Origin: Melioribacter roseus
Lineage (GTDB): Bacteria; Bacteroidota; Ignavibacteria; Ignavibacteriales; Melioribacteraceae
Assembly: GCA_020722005.1 (NCBI GenBank)
Contig: DYLP01000004.1
Location: forward strand, 1-64,000
Length of the DNA: 64,000 nt
Reading direction: 5' to 3'
Below the pieces are notes generated by a model. That model saw only the letters and a list, made by a program, of their open reading frames with translations. It had not been told where the DNA came from and ran no database searches. Numbering within the stretch: position 1 is the first letter of the stretch; each line of letters starts with the position of its first letter. Below are positions 10,919-20,053 of the stretch, in pieces. The position numbers were made by a program, and so were the translations under genes.

Positions 10919-11998
10919 TTAGTTATGTCTGATTGAAATAATATCGCCGTCTTTGACAATGTACTCCTTACCTTCGAGTCGCCATGCACCCGATTCTTTA
11001 CATTTACTGAATGAGCCGTATCTGATAAAATCGTCGTAATGGACGACTTCAGCGCGAATAAACTTGTTATAAAAATCAGTATGTATAACACCCGCTGCTT
11101 GTTGAGCTGTATAATTCTTTTTAATTGTCCATGCCCTGCATTCGTCTTCACCGACAGTGAAAAACGACTGAAGACCTAACATTTCGTACGAAGTTCGAAG
11201 AATTTTTGTTAAAGCTGATTCTTTAATACCGTAATCCGCCATAAATACTTTTTGATCTTCAAGCTCCAATCTTGAAAGTTCGAGTTCGATTTGTGCAAAG
11301 AAAGGAATAACTGGATTGTTCTTTTCCTTTAATGCTGCAATGATTTTTTGTGTTTCCTCTTCTACCGTGGGAATTGCATTCTCGTCGAAATTGAGTGCAA
11401 TTGCAAGCGGCTTAAGCGTCAAGAGCTGATACCCGGAAAGAAGCTTTAATTCGGATTCATCGAGTTCCAGTGTCCTTAAAGGCTTTTCGGCTTCACAATG
11501 ATTGAAGCATTTTTCTATAACGGGCAATTCCTTTTTTAATTTCTCATCTTTCGATTTTTGAACGTCTTTTTTCAATTTTTCGAGGCGATTTTCGAGAAAT
11601 GCCAGATCGGACAATAAAAATTCCGTCTCAAGGAACTCTATATCCCTAACCGGGTCTACACCGCCCATCGGATGTGGCACCGATTCGTCATTGAATGCTC
11701 TTATAACGTAAAAAAGAGCGTCGTTGTTTCTGACATTGTTCAGAAAAGCCGTTGTAATTTTTACTTTATTGTCGTCAGACATTTTGAGTCCAGGAATGTC
11801 GAAGACTTCAATCGTGGCATTTACTTTCTTTTTCGGTTGAAAAATTTCTGTCAATTTGTCGAGTCGTTCGTCGGGAATTTTAACCACTTCTATTGCGGCT
11901 TCTTCTTTTTGTATTGATGGGTCGAATTCTTTTTTTGATAAGGTATTAAACAATGTGGTTTTGCCAGAAAACTGTAAACCTACCAGACCAATCTGCAT
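10919..11998 (-). CDS. ychF: YchF/Obg-family P-loop NTPase with TGS/DUF933 domain
   Basis: 359 residues, the length of YchF, a ribosome-associated ATPase of the Obg-related group. G1 is GLQFSGKTT at residues 6-14, whereas YchF usually has GLPNVGKST. The switch II/G3 segment is FDIPGL. The G4 region reads ALNFDEN, in keeping with YchF, which lacks the guanine-specific NKxD. The C-terminal TGS/DUF933 domain is well preserved (FFTVGEDECRAW, then AAGVIHTDFYNKFIRAEV, then YIVKDGDII). It lies upstream of pepD and downstream of clpS on the same strand. The altered G1 loop and the short start (MQIGLVGL) suggest a divergent lineage version rather than a different family. Confidence 0.9.
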   Translation of the reverse strand: MQIGLVGLQFSGKTTLFNTLSKKEFDPSIQKEEAAIEVVKIPDERLDKLTEIFQPKKKVNATIEVFDIPGLKMSDDNKVKITTAFLNNVRNNDALFYVIRAFNDESVPHPMGGVDPVRDIEFLETEFLLSDLAFLENRLEKLKKDVQKSKDEKLKKELPVIEKCFNHCEAEKPLRTLELDESELKLLSGYQLLTLKPLAIALNFDENAIPTVEEETQKIIAALKEKNNPVIPFFAQIELELSRLELEDQKVFMADYGIKESALTKILRTSYEMLGLQSFFTVGEDECRAWTIKKNYTAQQAAGVIHTDFYNKFIRAEVVHYDDFIRYGSFSKCKESGAWRLEGKEYIVKDGDIISIRHN

Positions 11999-12045
11999 TA
12001 TTTCATCTCATTTAATTAAAAAATAGACAGCAAATATATGATATT

Positions 12046-12333
12046 TCATGCAATAATTTGTGTATGAAGTTCTATTTCTTCAAGAATAGAAGTTACACGC
12101 AGACATTCACTCAATTCTCCTTCAAATATTTTAGCTTTGCCTTTAATGTGAGCTTCAAATGCATACGATTTAGCCTCTTCGAAGCTGCATTTGAGTGCTT
12201 TGATCAATTGGTGTATAACTTCATCGAAGGTATGAACGTCGTCGTTATAAAGGATTACTCGATATGGTAAATCAACTGTGGTTTCTTCTTCAATTTCCGG
12301 TTGAATTATATTTTGTGTCAGTTCGTCTGACAT
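12046..12333 (-). CDS. clpS: Clp protease adaptor ClpS
   Basis: 95 residues. ClpS binds the N-domain of ClpA/ClpC and delivers N-degron substrates. The hallmark pocket is present: PYRVILYNDDVHTFDEV, then the helix LIKALKCSFEEAKSYAFEAH, the basic-Gly turn IKGKAKIFEG and the final strand. The acidic N-terminal tail is usual for the adaptor. It precedes ychF on the same strand by 47 bases and follows the pectinesterase gene at an 88-base gap. No Clp ATPase gene is in the window. Confidence 0.95.
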   Translation of the reverse strand: MSDELTQNIIQPEIEEETTVDLPYRVILYNDDVHTFDEVIHQLIKALKCSFEEAKSYAFEAHIKGKAKIFEGELSECLRVTSILEEIELHTQIIA

Positions 12334-12421
12334 CTTACTCTCCTTCTTTCAACTTCCATCGTTTTACGGAAATTAAATTAAGTATTCGCACCAATTTAAT
12401 CAAACTCTTAAAAAGCAATTT

Positions 12422-13642
12422 TTAATTCAGTAATACATTCCTTTGCCAAATGGAAGCTCTGCTGCTGAAGATTTCACCCTCGTTATTTATTTTCAAACCC
12501 GAACAATCTTCTTGTTTCAAAGGTTTAGCAGCTCTTAGTTTCACCGTTGAATTTTCATTTCCGGATACATAAATAAATTTTGTTCCGTTCGAACTGATTA
12601 ATTCGGGGATACCGTATATCGTTACCGGTTCATCAAAATTAATTACAAGGAATTCTCCGTCTATTTTCTTTTCAACAATTGACGGTCCTTCCACAGATTC
12701 GGGGTCCCATTTAAAATCGAAAGTCCAAGCTGGAGTAATTTCTTCTTTATAATATCCGGCTGAACGTAAATTATCATTCATCCAATAGTAATTGCCTCCT
12801 TCCCTTTTGCATCCATCGAAATAATATCTTTTACCCCAGTGAAAGATTCTATTGCGGGTCGTATCGTCGTAAGTCACTCGATAAATAGGCGCATTAGAAA
12901 TGTTTTCCGAAAAGATGCAATCGATAAAAATAAATTGAGCTTCGTAGTGATGCCGTGCAAGCTGAAAACCTTCGACGCCGTCGATGTAAGAGTTTTTAAT
13001 CACAAATTTTTGATTTTTGTCGTATGCACCGGCGTGCCAGAGGGCTGCTGTTTTTTTAACTTCATAAAATTTCGAATCCCTGATAAAACACCAACCGCGC
13101 GGGCAAACAAAATCAACCGCACCTTGAAAGTTGCATTTGGCATGATAATACATACCTTCTTTATAATTCCACAAAGAAACGGTGTCGGCACCTTTACTGA
13201 TAAGGTTACAATTGTAAATTATTGTTCTCGTACCGAAACCATAGACAGCAAATGCATGTGGACCAATTTCAGGTTGAGTGTTTTCAATCGTTAAGTTTTT
13301 TAATACAATATCGTCTGCATAAATATTAATTACACCTGGACCAATATTATCGGGGTTCTTATCCCACTCTTCTCTGGGCATGTTATATACAATTTTAGTT
13401 TCGTTTTTGTCTTCTCCAATCAGAGTCACATAATCTCTCTCGATTCTGACCCTTTCGTTGTAAATACCTTTTTTAATAAAGATTGTAACTCGCCTGTAAC
13501 TGAACATCGGCAATTTTTTAATTGCTTCAGTTAAAGTTTTGCAATCGCCCGTTCCATCTGCAGCTACAACAATATCGTATTTTCCCTGGCTGTACGTAAA
13601 TTGAACAAACAGGAATAATAATAGGAGCAAATATTTTTTCAT
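12422..13642 (-). CDS. Exported pectinesterase-like protein (CE8), divergent active site
   Basis: 406 residues with an N-terminal signal peptide (cleavage near residue 19) and a right-handed beta-helix of the pectin methylesterase type, which removes methyl groups from homogalacturonan. The N-terminal repeat (VVAADGTGDCKTLTEAI) and KKGIYNERV are typical. The catalytic Asp pair (D153 in ADTVS, D177 in VDFV) and the Arg (R230 in LARHH) are kept. The usual oxyanion-hole glutamines are replaced: QAVAL becomes HAFAV (H129) and QDT becomes ADT (A152). The DFIFG loop reads DFVCPRGWCF. The last 80 residues form an extra beta-rich part. It is the last gene of the pectinase series, two bases downstream of the PL10 gene. 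It may act on acetyl or methyl esters; the family is sure, the exact bond is not. Confidence 0.88.
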   Translation of the reverse strand: MKKYLLLLLFLFVQFTYSQGKYDIVVAADGTGDCKTLTEAIKKLPMFSYRRVTIFIKKGIYNERVRIERDYVTLIGEDKNETKIVYNMPREEWDKNPDNIGPGVINIYADDIVLKNLTIENTQPEIGPHAFAVYGFGTRTIIYNCNLISKGADTVSLWNYKEGMYYHAKCNFQGAVDFVCPRGWCFIRDSKFYEVKKTAALWHAGAYDKNQKFVIKNSYIDGVEGFQLARHHYEAQFIFIDCIFSENISNAPIYRVTYDDTTRNRIFHWGKRYYFDGCKREGGNYYWMNDNLRSAGYYKEEITPAWTFDFKWDPESVEGPSIVEKKIDGEFLVINFDEPVTIYGIPELISSNGTKFIYVSGNENSTVKLRAAKPLKQEDCSGLKINNEGEIFSSRASIWQRNVLLN

Positions 13643-13644
13643 TA

Positions 13645-15264
13645 TTAATTTCCTGGTTTTGTAATATAATCTAAAAAAGTTCTTATGTTTCGGATAAAAT
13701 ATGCAGTAGAAATAAATTCCTCCTCAGTATTATTTTGAAAAGGCGAGGTATCGTACTTATCGCCAACATAGGATACCGAATATACTTTATTCGTATCTTT
13801 AACCTCAGACGGAAGCCCGATAAATTCGTTCGATACAAAAACATGTTTTGTGTACCAGCAATAATTTGTATCGATCTTTGATATTATATCTCGAATTATA
13901 TTCGGATTAATTTGATAGTCCATCTCCCGTCTTGTTCTTTTTGCATGCTCAAAGCCGAGTTCCAGATAGTTCGAGATCAGATAATAAATATCGATACCTG
14001 TTTTATTCTTAATTTCAAAGGGGAATAATAATTTCATGCACTCGTATTGATTACATCCGGCATTGTGAAATAAATCTTTAATTCTTTTCAGATTAATTGT
14101 AGAGATACAGGGATAATGAATAACAGTAAAATTACTATCATAGTCGACATAATATTTCCCGTTTCTTGAGTTAGTCCCTGTTCGATGAATGAACAGTGGT
14201 TTATTTGTCTTAAGATCGATAAATTTTGGCAGGCGACAGTTACTCTCATCATTGTTAAATTTAACTGTCTCTATCCACGCCAAAGCATCTGGAATTATTT
14301 TTAAGTATTTTTCGTCGCAGGTCATTTCGTAAAATTTAATCAACATTTCGATATGATGAGCAGTATATTGAGGGTCGAGCGCTGCGGGTTCGTACGTGCG
14401 TGCGGCAGCGGGTTGCATATTAAAATCGTATTGCTGCGCCCATCCTGCTTGAGGCTTTTTGTATTGAGATAAAATAAAAAAATTCATCGCTCTGATGATT
14501 GAGTCATAAAGATGAGTATAATTCAAAGAAGCGTAACATAAGATCAAAAATTTCAGATTGTTCCAGATTACATAATCGTTAAAAGTATAGTATGCCGAAT
14601 AATGTGTGGAATCGACTATCGGATAACGTTGAGGCCAGGCGCCGTTTGAATACTGGCTTTTCAGAATAAAATTTATTGCCCTATCGAGACTATTTTTTAC
14701 GGTTTCGTCGTGAGTTATCAAATAATATCGTAAAAGATATTCAGCAGCGCCTGCTGTCGAATTATCATCGAATGTGGCATTCCCGAAATAATGATTGAAT
14801 TCCTCGAGGCGCCATGCGCATTTACCAATTGTTTCATACCATTTAATCAACGATTCCTCGCCGTTAAAATCAGCGAGGTAATTCCAACCTCCACATTCAA
14901 GTTGCGCTTTCATTAACGCTTCAGCTGACTTCCGTGCAAGATTTAAATAAAAACTATCCTGAAAAGTTCGATAAATGTCAATGAATAAATGTCCCATAGC
15001 GACAGTTCCATTACCCTGTATCCAGATCATGGAAGGATAAGCTTCGAGCTCTCCCCACCTTCTCGAAAGGTCTTTTTTATAGTTCCAGACATAACCGCCT
15101 TCTGTAGACACTTTCCCGTCAAAAAATTCGCACGACTTACGAATAATTTTTTTTATGTCGATTATGTCCGCATCGCAAGGCTGAGAATATGCAGTACTAT
15201 TAAAGAAGAAGATCACCGCAATAAGAGTTAACAGCAGTATGGATATTTTTGATTGGTTGTTCAT
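13645..15264 (-). CDS. Exported pectate lyase, PL10-like
   Basis: 539 residues with a signal peptide (cleavage after TAYSQ, about residue 28). The (alpha/alpha) toroid of polysaccharide lyase family 10 is recognisable by repeated helix pairs and motifs such as QLECGGWNYLADF, GAWPQRYPIVDSTHYSAYYT, FNDYVIWN and AARTYEPAALDPQYTAHH. The last of these carries the catalytic Arg and Asp region. It would cleave polygalacturonate by beta-elimination outside the cytoplasm. No T9SS sorting tail is present, so it is probably periplasmic. The pectinesterase gene follows after two bases, so they work as a de-esterify-and-cut pair. Upstream is a 120-base gap with an inverted repeat. Confidence 0.88.
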   Translation of the reverse strand: MNNQSKISILLLTLIAVIFFFNSTAYSQPCDADIIDIKKIIRKSCEFFDGKVSTEGGYVWNYKKDLSRRWGELEAYPSMIWIQGNGTVAMGHLFIDIYRTFQDSFYLNLARKSAEALMKAQLECGGWNYLADFNGEESLIKWYETIGKCAWRLEEFNHYFGNATFDDNSTAGAAEYLLRYYLITHDETVKNSLDRAINFILKSQYSNGAWPQRYPIVDSTHYSAYYTFNDYVIWNNLKFLILCYASLNYTHLYDSIIRAMNFFILSQYKKPQAGWAQQYDFNMQPAAARTYEPAALDPQYTAHHIEMLIKFYEMTCDEKYLKIIPDALAWIETVKFNNDESNCRLPKFIDLKTNKPLFIHRTGTNSRNGKYYVDYDSNFTVIHYPCISTINLKRIKDLFHNAGCNQYECMKLLFPFEIKNKTGIDIYYLISNYLELGFEHAKRTRREMDYQINPNIIRDIISKIDTNYCWYTKHVFVSNEFIGLPSEVKDTNKVYSVSYVGDKYDTSPFQNNTEEEFISTAYFIRNIRTFLDYITKPGN

Positions 15265-15277
15265 AATAAAAGTAAAA

Positions 15278-15376
15278 TGAGGTTGTATAAAAAGTAATTT
15301 TCAATTAAATAATCCTTGAAAATTTATGAAGTTAGCGTCTCATTTCTTAAAAAAGAATACTTCTTAGACAACCTCA
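15278..15376. repeat. Inverted repeat in the GH28-PL10 gap
   Basis: TGAGGTTGT (15278-15286) and ACAACCTCA (15368-15376) are perfect 9-base inverted copies about 80 bases apart. They fill the only sizeable gap in the 12.4-32.6 kb gene series. On the minus strand the distal arm is followed by TTTTACTTTT. The site could be a weak terminator, a processing hairpin or part of the leader of the PL10-pectinesterase pair. Confidence 0.45.
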
Positions 15377-15384
15377 GAAAAATA

Positions 15385-17061
15385 TCATTCGACATTCATT
15401 ACATTTTCAGAAACACCTTCACATTTCGACTTTTTCAATAATAATTCGGCATTCTTTCCCTTAAGAAAGATATTACCTGTTTCATCCCCTTCAAGTTTAA
15501 TAATTTGATTGAGAGAAAAATCGGTATCGAAATTATCAATCGATACATTTTTGCTCTGGAATATTTTTATTACAGGTTCGTGTGAAATTATCTTCGTATT
15601 CTTCAGTTGAACACCATCGGCGTCAAATATCGAAACACCTCTATCTGACGTCATTACAACATTATTCAATACGATATTTTTAATTTTCATTTCCGGTAAA
15701 CCTTGAATAATGACTGCGTCTTTTGCACCGATGCAATAAATATCGTTCAGAAAAATATTTCTGAACTGAGGAGTCGTTTCGTCTACTTGAAGTACTTTCC
15801 TGTTCTTCAACTTTTCGGCGAGCGGGATGTCTTCCGTCGGAGCTTGCCCACCGTAATACATATTAAAACTGAGAGCTTCTGTAGGAATGTCCTTCATATA
15901 AATATGATCGATATAAATATTTTCAACAACTCCGCCTCTACCTCTTGTGCTTTTGAATCTAAGACCGATATCCGTGCCAATAAAATTACAATTGGTCACT
16001 TTAATATTTCTTACGCCGCCCGACATTTCACTGCCGATAGTAAAACCGCCGTGCCCGTGATATACAATACAGTCGGCTATTATAACATTTTCAGTCGGGA
16101 TGCCCCTTTTTCTTCCGAAATTATCTTTACCTGATTTCATACAGATAGCATCGTCCCCAACGTCGAATTTAGAATCGTAAATGATAACATTCTTTGAGGA
16201 CTCCACATCGATACCGTCGCCGTTTTGAGAGTACCACGGATTTCTGACTGTTACATTTCTCAATATTATGTTTTCACTCATCAAAGGATGAATGTTCCAC
16301 GCAGGAGAATTTTGGAAAGTGACTCCTTCCAGCAGAATGTTCTTACATTTAACAAAGTTGACCATAACAGGACGCAGATAATCGCGTACTTTTTGATAAT
16401 CTTCTTTTGTAAGTTTTCCATTGGCTTTCTGTAGACTATCTAATACGCGCTGTCCGTTCATTGCTTGAGTGGAGGGCCACCACTGATTTTTATTATCAAC
16501 TACTCCGCCAGAAGTTACAAGCTCTTTCCATTGTGCAGCGATCAATTTCGACTTTTTTACGTATCGCCATGCATCACCGCCACCATCAATAACGCCGAAG
16601 CCTGTAATTGCAATATTTTCGAGATTTATTCCACTTATTGGCGACTTGCATCTATATTGTTCTGTACCCTCGTAGGTTGTCTGCACCAGCGGATAGTCGT
16701 CGAAATCTTTTGTGAATTGTATAAAAGCACCTTTTTCTAAATACAAATTCACATTGCTTTTCATTTCGATAGGACCTGTAAGCCAAATTCCGACAGGGAC
16801 GACTACTTTACCGCCGCCTTTTTCCGAACACATGGAAATTGCTCTATTGATAGCCTCTGTATTTTTCGTCATACCATCACCAATAGCCCCGAAGTCAACT
16901 ATATTAAATTTGTTATTCGGAAACACTGGAGGCGCAATCAACGGCATTTCGAAAGGCAAGTCTTCATAATATTTTTTTGTTTCTTCTACGATACTGTTCT
17001 GTGCAAACAATGGGGTAACTAAAGTAATAATTACAAAGAAATAAAAACTTTTCTTAATCAT
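15385..17061 (-). CDS. Exported polygalacturonase-type glycoside hydrolase (GH28)
   Basis: 558 residues with a signal peptide (cleavage near FAQ, residue 21) and the GH28 right-handed beta-helix. It would hydrolyse galacturonan or rhamnogalacturonan ends. The start of the fold (FNIVDFGAIGDGMTKNTEAI) is classic. The catalytic Asp residues sit in NGDGIDVES and DVGDDAICMKSG, the HGHGG motif follows, and the substrate-binding RFKS lies further on. The insertion with QWWPSTQAMNGQRVLDS is typical of exo-acting bacterial members. It has no T9SS tail and is probably periplasmic, acting on oligomers together with GH105, whose stop lies 10 bases upstream. The C-terminal 80 residues continue the helix. 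Confidence 0.94.
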   Translation of the reverse strand: MIKKSFYFFVIITLVTPLFAQNSIVEETKKYYEDLPFEMPLIAPPVFPNNKFNIVDFGAIGDGMTKNTEAINRAISMCSEKGGGKVVVPVGIWLTGPIEMKSNVNLYLEKGAFIQFTKDFDDYPLVQTTYEGTEQYRCKSPISGINLENIAITGFGVIDGGGDAWRYVKKSKLIAAQWKELVTSGGVVDNKNQWWPSTQAMNGQRVLDSLQKANGKLTKEDYQKVRDYLRPVMVNFVKCKNILLEGVTFQNSPAWNIHPLMSENIILRNVTVRNPWYSQNGDGIDVESSKNVIIYDSKFDVGDDAICMKSGKDNFGRKRGIPTENVIIADCIVYHGHGGFTIGSEMSGGVRNIKVTNCNFIGTDIGLRFKSTRGRGGVVENIYIDHIYMKDIPTEALSFNMYYGGQAPTEDIPLAEKLKNRKVLQVDETTPQFRNIFLNDIYCIGAKDAVIIQGLPEMKIKNIVLNNVVMTSDRGVSIFDADGVQLKNTKIISHEPVIKIFQSKNVSIDNFDTDFSLNQIIKLEGDETGNIFLKGKNAELLLKKSKCEGVSENVMNVE

Positions 17062-17070
17062 AACTCTCTC

Positions 17071-19014
17071 TTAATTTTCTGAAACATAGTTAAGTTGAAG
17101 AATCCACTTCACCCAGTTTTCAGCAGCTTTATAATTTTGAAAATCTTCCGGCAATCTACGATTATCGATATATTCATTGTAAATCCAGGGATCACCAATT
17201 GCAAAAAGGTAACCTTTGCCAACTTTTTTAAAAATTATTACTGCTTGATCTTCTTTTTTCAATAATGTCTCGAACGGTTCTTGATTTGTAATTGTGGAAA
17301 TTTCTTTCATATATATTTTATCTACTCCGGCAAAGATCGGATTGAAAGGTAAATTGATAAATGCTCCCATATCATATTTTTTACCATCTACTCTATTAAG
17401 GCTCACTTCATTAAATGAAAAGCCAAACTTATTTGCGAGTATATTGAGATGTTCGAAATCGCAGTTGCCCATGTCATTAGCCAAGAGTAAAAGAATCCCA
17501 CCGTCTTCGACCCACTTATAAATAGTTTCTGCATGTTTTAATTGGATGAAGTTTGGTTTTTCGGTTTCCTTTTCAGTATCCGGGTCTACTATTATATATA
17601 CATCCGAATTTTCTAAGTTTTCTCTGGTAGGAGCTTCTTTCAATTCGGTGATATTTGAACCATATTTTTTGAACAACTGCCCAAATTCAGAATAGCCAGA
17701 ATCTGTTGTATCTTCCCAGATATAATGAAAAGGTTCTATTTGACCGGTTTTTTTATTCTTCCTGAACTCGTTATTGAAATAATTATCGAGAACAACTTTC
17801 GAGCGGTTCTTCTTTAGTGCTTCGGCTTTTTCAAGTTCCATTGCTGCCATGATAAGAGGACCATACCCCTTGAAATCATTTATTCTTGTCGACTCGCTGA
17901 TATAATATTTGTAACTGCCATCTCTATATGGTTTACCACCCAAGCCGGCACCACGACAAGTACCATATAAATCAAAATAACCGTCATCGTTAAGCTTAAC
18001 AAATTGTTTTAAGATTCCTTCGAACGATTTTTGAGCTTCAGCTAAATATTTTTCGGGTAAGTAGCCGTTATTAACACCTTTGGCAATCGCATAGACAAAC
18101 ATGCAGGAAGCCGAAGCTTCCAGATAATTGCCTTCCCTGCCGCCCATATCGAGAACCTGGTACCAAACATATGTGGAACTATCTCTAACTTTTAGAAGTG
18201 CTTCGGTCTCTTTGTTTAAGATATTGATAATACTCTGCCTGTCCGGATGAGTTTGAGGCAGAAAATCGAGTACATCAACAAGAGCCATCATATACCAGCC
18301 GATAGCTCTTCCCCAAAAGTGAGGTGATTTACCAGTTCCGGGATCAGCCCATTTTTGTTGACGGCTTTCGTCCCAAGCATGGTAGAGCAAACCAGTTTTT
18401 TCGTCGAGTGTTTTTTCGTATACAAGTTTAATTTGATGCGTTATGTCGTCAAAATTTTCCGGAAGATTAAAGACTTTTGAATATTCCGCATAAAATGGCT
18501 GACCCATATATAGACCGTCGAGCCACATTTGATAAGGATAAATTTTCTTATGCCAGAATCCTCCGCTTTTTGTACGCGGCATACTAATTAACTGCTTGTA
18601 GAGAGTGTCGAGAGCAATTTTATATTTTTTATCGCCTGTTACCTGATAAATAAAAAAGACTGCTCCTGCAGGTTTAATCTTATCTATATTATAATCTGAC
18701 AACTTATAAGTTCTTATACTTCCTTCTTCGTTTATATATTGCTCAAGATTCTCTTTAATAAACTGATAATATTTTTTATCGCCTGTGTAAAAATACATTT
18801 CCCGTAATGATTCCAGCATTAATCCCTGTTCGTAATTCCAGTCGTTCTTTGTCATATACTCGTCGTAGGTAACAGCTCCCGGATGCCTTGCCAGAAACGA
18901 TTCGGCAAATTTTACCGACCATAAATCACGAGTAAATTTTTCATTGCTCTGGCAGTTGATTAAACCGGTTATAAATAATACTCCGAAGATAATTCGGATC
19001 ATATTCTTATACAT
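17071..19014 (-). CDS. Lipoprotein unsaturated glucuronyl/galacturonyl hydrolase (GH105) with C-terminal Rossmann-like domain
   Basis: 647 residues, much longer than a plain GH105 (about 370). Residues 1-21 form a lipoprotein signal ending GLINC, with Cys21 as the lipid anchor. Residues about 30-385 are the GH105 toroid (NDWNYEQGLM, MWLDGLYMGQPFYAEYS with the catalytic Asp, HFWGRAIGWYMMALVDVL, GNYLEASASCMFVYAI). It removes the unsaturated uronate that lyases leave at oligomer ends. Residues about 430-640 form a second domain with a flavodoxin/DUF4350-like look (DVYIIVDPDTEKET, EDGGILLLLANDMGN, GKGYLFAIGDPWIYNEY). Such tails occur in some Bacteroidota GH105 proteins, and their role is unknown. 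It lies between the PorV-like gene and GH28. Confidence 0.93.
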   Translation of the reverse strand: MYKNMIRIIFGVLFITGLINCQSNEKFTRDLWSVKFAESFLARHPGAVTYDEYMTKNDWNYEQGLMLESLREMYFYTGDKKYYQFIKENLEQYINEEGSIRTYKLSDYNIDKIKPAGAVFFIYQVTGDKKYKIALDTLYKQLISMPRTKSGGFWHKKIYPYQMWLDGLYMGQPFYAEYSKVFNLPENFDDITHQIKLVYEKTLDEKTGLLYHAWDESRQQKWADPGTGKSPHFWGRAIGWYMMALVDVLDFLPQTHPDRQSIINILNKETEALLKVRDSSTYVWYQVLDMGGREGNYLEASASCMFVYAIAKGVNNGYLPEKYLAEAQKSFEGILKQFVKLNDDGYFDLYGTCRGAGLGGKPYRDGSYKYYISESTRINDFKGYGPLIMAAMELEKAEALKKNRSKVVLDNYFNNEFRKNKKTGQIEPFHYIWEDTTDSGYSEFGQLFKKYGSNITELKEAPTRENLENSDVYIIVDPDTEKETEKPNFIQLKHAETIYKWVEDGGILLLLANDMGNCDFEHLNILANKFGFSFNEVSLNRVDGKKYDMGAFINLPFNPIFAGVDKIYMKEISTITNQEPFETLLKKEDQAVIIFKKVGKGYLFAIGDPWIYNEYIDNRRLPEDFQNYKAAENWVKWILQLNYVSEN

Positions 19015-19025
19015 ATTATTTCCTC

Positions 19026-20039
19026 TTATAGTGCAAAGTTTATTGACAATCGGTTGACATTATCGAAAATCTTTATATAAGAATAAGAATAGTTGACTTC
19101 AATTTTATTACCGGCAAATTCAGTTTGAAGTCCCACACCGGCAGACCAGGAAGAAATATCCCGATTTGATTGATAACCGGCTCGCAATGAAATCATATTC
19201 ATAAAAGTATAATCAATGCCTACATTAACTCGTTCGGAATAGTTATTATAATGCATAAAATCTGCACCGAGAGTCAACTGTTGATTATCGTTAGATTCAT
19301 CGATAAATTTCCAGAGATTGATTGCTGTGCCTATTGCAAAGACAATCGGCATTTGCTCGTCTATTTCTTCCCTTTTAATTTGCGACGAGAAATTTCTGAT
19401 TGCCATTCCAAACCTAAAGTCTTTGAAACCAGTATTATATAGAACGCCTGCGTCGAAGACTAGTTTGGTTGCATTATTTTTTCTGCTGGTTCCATCAAAG
19501 AATTGATTCTCACCCAAATTCTGTCCAGCAATACGGATATTCCCACCGATTGAAAATTGAGGACTTATTTTCTTTGCATAAGTAAGACCGAAGGAATAAG
19601 CACCTATATTTGAAATTGGACCTGTTTCGATATATCCATCAGGATATTGACTTTGCTGTGAAGGGTCGATCAAAGTGGTACCGATAATTTCACCGTAATC
19701 AACAGTCATAACATGGAAGCCGAGCGTGCCATAGCTGTCCAGATTATAAATAGCTGCACCTGCGAGATAATTTATATCAGCAATCCACTGAGTAAAATTC
19801 AAACTAACGTCGAGAGTATTGCTTGTATTAGCAATACCGGCTGGATTATAAAAGATTGCATCGGCAGAATTTCCAACGGCGTAAAAAGCCTCACCCATTG
19901 CACTGGCTTTGGGTGATACGCTGACCAGCATAAAATTCATTGTACTCTGTGCAAGTTTATTCAAACCAACCTGAGCAAATGAATTAATGCCGAATATCAG
20001 TATTATTACTATAGTCAATAAAAATTTATTTGATTTCAT
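19026..20039 (-). CDS. PorV/PorQ-family outer-membrane barrel
   Basis: 337 residues with a signal peptide (INSFAQ). The mature start (SPKASAMGEAFYAVGNSADAIFYNPAGI) is the hallmark of the PorV/PorQ (UPF0164, FadL-like) barrel family, and the rest is amphipathic beta-strand ending in an aromatic-type strand. In T9SS, PorV carries cargo to the sortase-like attachment complex. Many paralogs in Ignavibacteriota lie beside TonB-dependent receptors and have no known role. Here it follows, on one strand, the receptor and the 719-residue surface protein, with gaps of 10-15 bases. A helper role in surface display or in uptake of pectin oligomers is a reasonable inference. Confidence 0.88.
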   Translation of the reverse strand: MKSNKFLLTIVIILIFGINSFAQVGLNKLAQSTMNFMLVSVSPKASAMGEAFYAVGNSADAIFYNPAGIANTSNTLDVSLNFTQWIADINYLAGAAIYNLDSYGTLGFHVMTVDYGEIIGTTLIDPSQQSQYPDGYIETGPISNIGAYSFGLTYAKKISPQFSIGGNIRIAGQNLGENQFFDGTSRKNNATKLVFDAGVLYNTGFKDFRFGMAIRNFSSQIKREEIDEQMPIVFAIGTAINLWKFIDESNDNQQLTLGADFMHYNNYSERVNVGIDYTFMNMISLRAGYQSNRDISSWSAGVGLQTEFAGNKIEVNYSYSYIKIFDNVNRLSINFAL

Positions 20040-20053
20040 TATTCATGCTCTCC

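Noticed and set aside
12373..12399. AT-only inverted repeat (TTAAATT/AATTTAA) between the pectinesterase gene and clpS
   Set aside because: The stem has no G or C and no following T run; in AT-rich DNA such matches are expected by chance.
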